From Nitratireductor pacificus pht-3B (GTDB lineage Bacteria; Pseudomonadota; Alphaproteobacteria; Rhizobiales; Rhizobiaceae), in contig NZ_AMRM01000015.1 in NCBI RefSeq assembly GCF_000300335.1, forward strand, positions 1 through 64,000: DNA of 64,000 nucleotides, written 5' to 3'. Made by a program: the position numbers and the translations under genes. Below, piece by piece: positions 62,900 to 64,000 of the stretch; within the stretch, counting starts at the first letter, position 1, and each line of letters starts with the position of its first letter. The notes below the pieces were generated by a model. It searched no databases and was not told where the DNA came from. It worked only from the letters and a program-made list of their open reading frames with translations.

Positions 62900-63960
62900 G
62901 CGGCGGAGAAACCCCGATCCGCGTGCTGGTCGCCGGCCTCGGCAATATGGGCCGCAGCCACGCGCTCGCCTATCACGAGAACCCCGGCTTCGAGATCGTC
63001 GGCCTCGTCAACCGTTCGCGGCCCGACCTCCCCGCCGGGCTGGGCTCCTATCCGCTAACCACCGACTACGCCGAGGCGCTCGCGCGGCTGAAGCCCGACC
63101 TGGTGTCCGTCAACACCTACTCGGACAGCCATGCGGATTACGCGGTCGCCGCCCTCGAGCACGGCGCGCATGTTTTCGTCGAGAAGCCGCTGGCGACCAA
63201 TGTCGCCGATGCGCGGCGGGTCGTCGATGCGGCCCGCGCCAACGGGCGCAAGCTGGTCATCGGCTATATCCTGCGCCATCACCCCTCCTGGATCCGGCTG
63301 ATCGAGGAAGCGCGCGCGCTGGGCGGTCCCTATGTCTTCCGGCTCAACCTCAATCAGCAATCCTCCGGCCCCACCTGGCACACCCACAGGCAGTTGATGG
63401 AGACCACGCCGCCCATCGTGGACTGCGGCGTGCATTATGTGGACGTGATGTGCCAGATCACCGATGCCAAGCCGGTCAAGGTGCGCGGCATGGGCCTCCG
63501 GCTCTCCGACGAGATCGCCCCGGACATGTATAATTACGGTCATTTCCAGGTGCTGTTCGAAGACGGCTCGCTCGGCTGGTACGAGGCCGGCTGGGGTCCG
63601 ATGATCTCGGAGACCGCCTTCTTCGTGAAGGACATCGTCTCGCCGAAGGGCTGCGTCTCGATCGTCATGGCCGAAGGCGCCCGCTCCGACGACATCGACA
63701 CGCACACCAAAACATCGACCATCCGCGTCCACCGCGCGGAGACCGATGCCGCCGGCCGCTTCGCCAGCCCTGACACGCTGCTGTCGATGGACGACGAACC
63801 GGGTCACCAGGAGCTGTGCGACCGCGAGCAGGCCTTCGTGTTGAAGGCCATTCGCGAGGACATCGACCTCTCCCGCCACATGGACGACGCCGTCCAGTCG
63901 CTCAACATCTGCCTCGCCGCCGACGAAAGCGTGCGAAGCGGCAAGGAAATAGAATTATAG
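62896..63960 (+). CDS. Gfo/Idh/MocA family oxidoreductase
   Basis: 354 residues: Rossmann motif VLVAGLGNMGRSHALAY at the N-terminus, EKPLATN (the catalytic-lysine motif) near 95, and a C-terminal beta-sheet substrate domain. NAD(P)-dependent dehydrogenase acting on a sugar or inositol-type compound. The overlap with the permease gene and position before an ABC ATPase make it part of the importer operon; substrate likely an amino sugar derivative. Confidence 0.9.
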   Translation: MSGGETPIRVLVAGLGNMGRSHALAYHENPGFEIVGLVNRSRPDLPAGLGSYPLTTDYAEALARLKPDLVSVNTYSDSHADYAVAALEHGAHVFVEKPLATNVADARRVVDAARANGRKLVIGYILRHHPSWIRLIEEARALGGPYVFRLNLNQQSSGPTWHTHRQLMETTPPIVDCGVHYVDVMCQITDAKPVKVRGMGLRLSDEIAPDMYNYGHFQVLFEDGSLGWYEAGWGPMISETAFFVKDIVSPKGCVSIVMAEGARSDDIDTHTKTSTIRVHRAETDAAGRFASPDTLLSMDDEPGHQELCDREQAFVLKAIREDIDLSRHMDDAVQSLNICLAADESVRSGKEIEL

Positions 63961-63969
63961 GAAGATCCA

Positions 63970-64000
63970 GTGGGCTCACTCGCACTCAGAAACATCACCA
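63970..64000 (+). CDS. ABC transporter ATP-binding protein, N-terminus only (partial)
   Basis: GTG 63970 with AGGAAG 5 nt before it begins (M)GSLALRNIT, the usual start of MalK/UgpC-type sugar ATPases (SLxLRNITKSFG). The gene continues beyond the right edge. It would complete the importer encoded from 58062 onward. Confidence 0.6.
   Translation, partial: MGSLALRNIT

Overview
The window is GC-rich chromosomal DNA that looks like an alphaproteobacterium of the order Hyphomicrobiales (Rhizobiales), most probably a Phyllobacteriaceae/Mesorhizobium-type soil or aquatic heterotroph. The evidence is the small aa3-type oxidase subunit IV gene next to a pntA start, the many ABC and TRAP importers, the purine-catabolism cluster with membrane urate hydroxylase PuuD, the pcaIJF/IclR locus, and the style of the short palindromic intergenic repeats. 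No rRNA, tRNA, CRISPR array, transposase, integrase or phage gene was seen. This placement is by family recognition only; no search was run.

Layout. 0-0.4 kb: start of pntA and a small cytochrome oxidase subunit. 0.5-7.8 kb (minus): a HAAT-type (Liv) ABC importer joined to a long-chain acyl-CoA ligase. 8.2-12.3 kb (minus): a Crp/Fnr regulator, a FeeM-like N-acyltransferase and a membrane GGDEF-EAL protein. 12.4-15.9 kb (minus): a fused indolepyruvate ferredoxin oxidoreductase. 16.3-23.6 kb: two TRAP importers in tandem, each with small and large permease on plus facing its own Tat-exported binding protein on minus. 24-32.8 kb: assorted genes (class I amidotransferase-fold hydrolase, periplasmic inhibitor-like protein, LacI plus 2-hydroxyacid dehydrogenase, MarR, creatininase-like, a His-rich COG0523 metallochaperone with a WD40 partner, a sigma-like protein, a VOC protein). 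32.8-46.4 kb: purine degradation from guanine to glyoxylate. 46.6-50.3 kb: the lower beta-ketoadipate genes pcaF, pcaJ, pcaI with divergent IclR regulator. 50.3-54.7 kb: a small unknown gene, a LysR regulator, an AT-rich gap and a heavy-metal P-type ATPase. 54.8-64 kb: an amino-sugar locus (nagA, GntR, BadF-type kinase on minus; duplicated sugar-binding proteins, two permeases, an oxidoreductase and the first codons of an ABC ATPase on plus).

How the genes work together. In the purine block guanine deaminase, XdhABC, PuuD, UraH, a PuuE-UraD fusion, ureidoglycine aminohydrolase and ureidoglycolate lyase form a nearly complete route. A recognisable allantoate amidohydrolase is the missing step. 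The same 22-bp motif with a TTTC-N11-GAAA LysR box lies in the two divergent promoter regions of this block, so the local LysR protein is the likely regulator. In the amino-sugar block the importer, kinase, deacetylase and GntR repressor make a self-contained N-acetylhexosamine uptake and catabolism unit.

The strongest non-coding signals are: (i) a dispersed ~106-bp element whose CTAG ends supply stop codons to flanking genes; (ii) five inverted pairs of short palindromes resembling REPIN architecture, one inside the sugar-permease operon; (iii) a ~97-bp two-hairpin tail element abutting two unrelated genes; (iv) a textbook 19-bp-spacer MerR-type promoter before the metal ATPase; (v) palindromic operators at the PcaR, LacI and MarR loci. 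Starts were reassigned where a Shine-Dalgarno sequence decided the matter. I found no clearly new multi-gene defence or mobile system; the acyltransferase/c-di-GMP neighbourhood is the most suggestive uncharacterised gene grouping.
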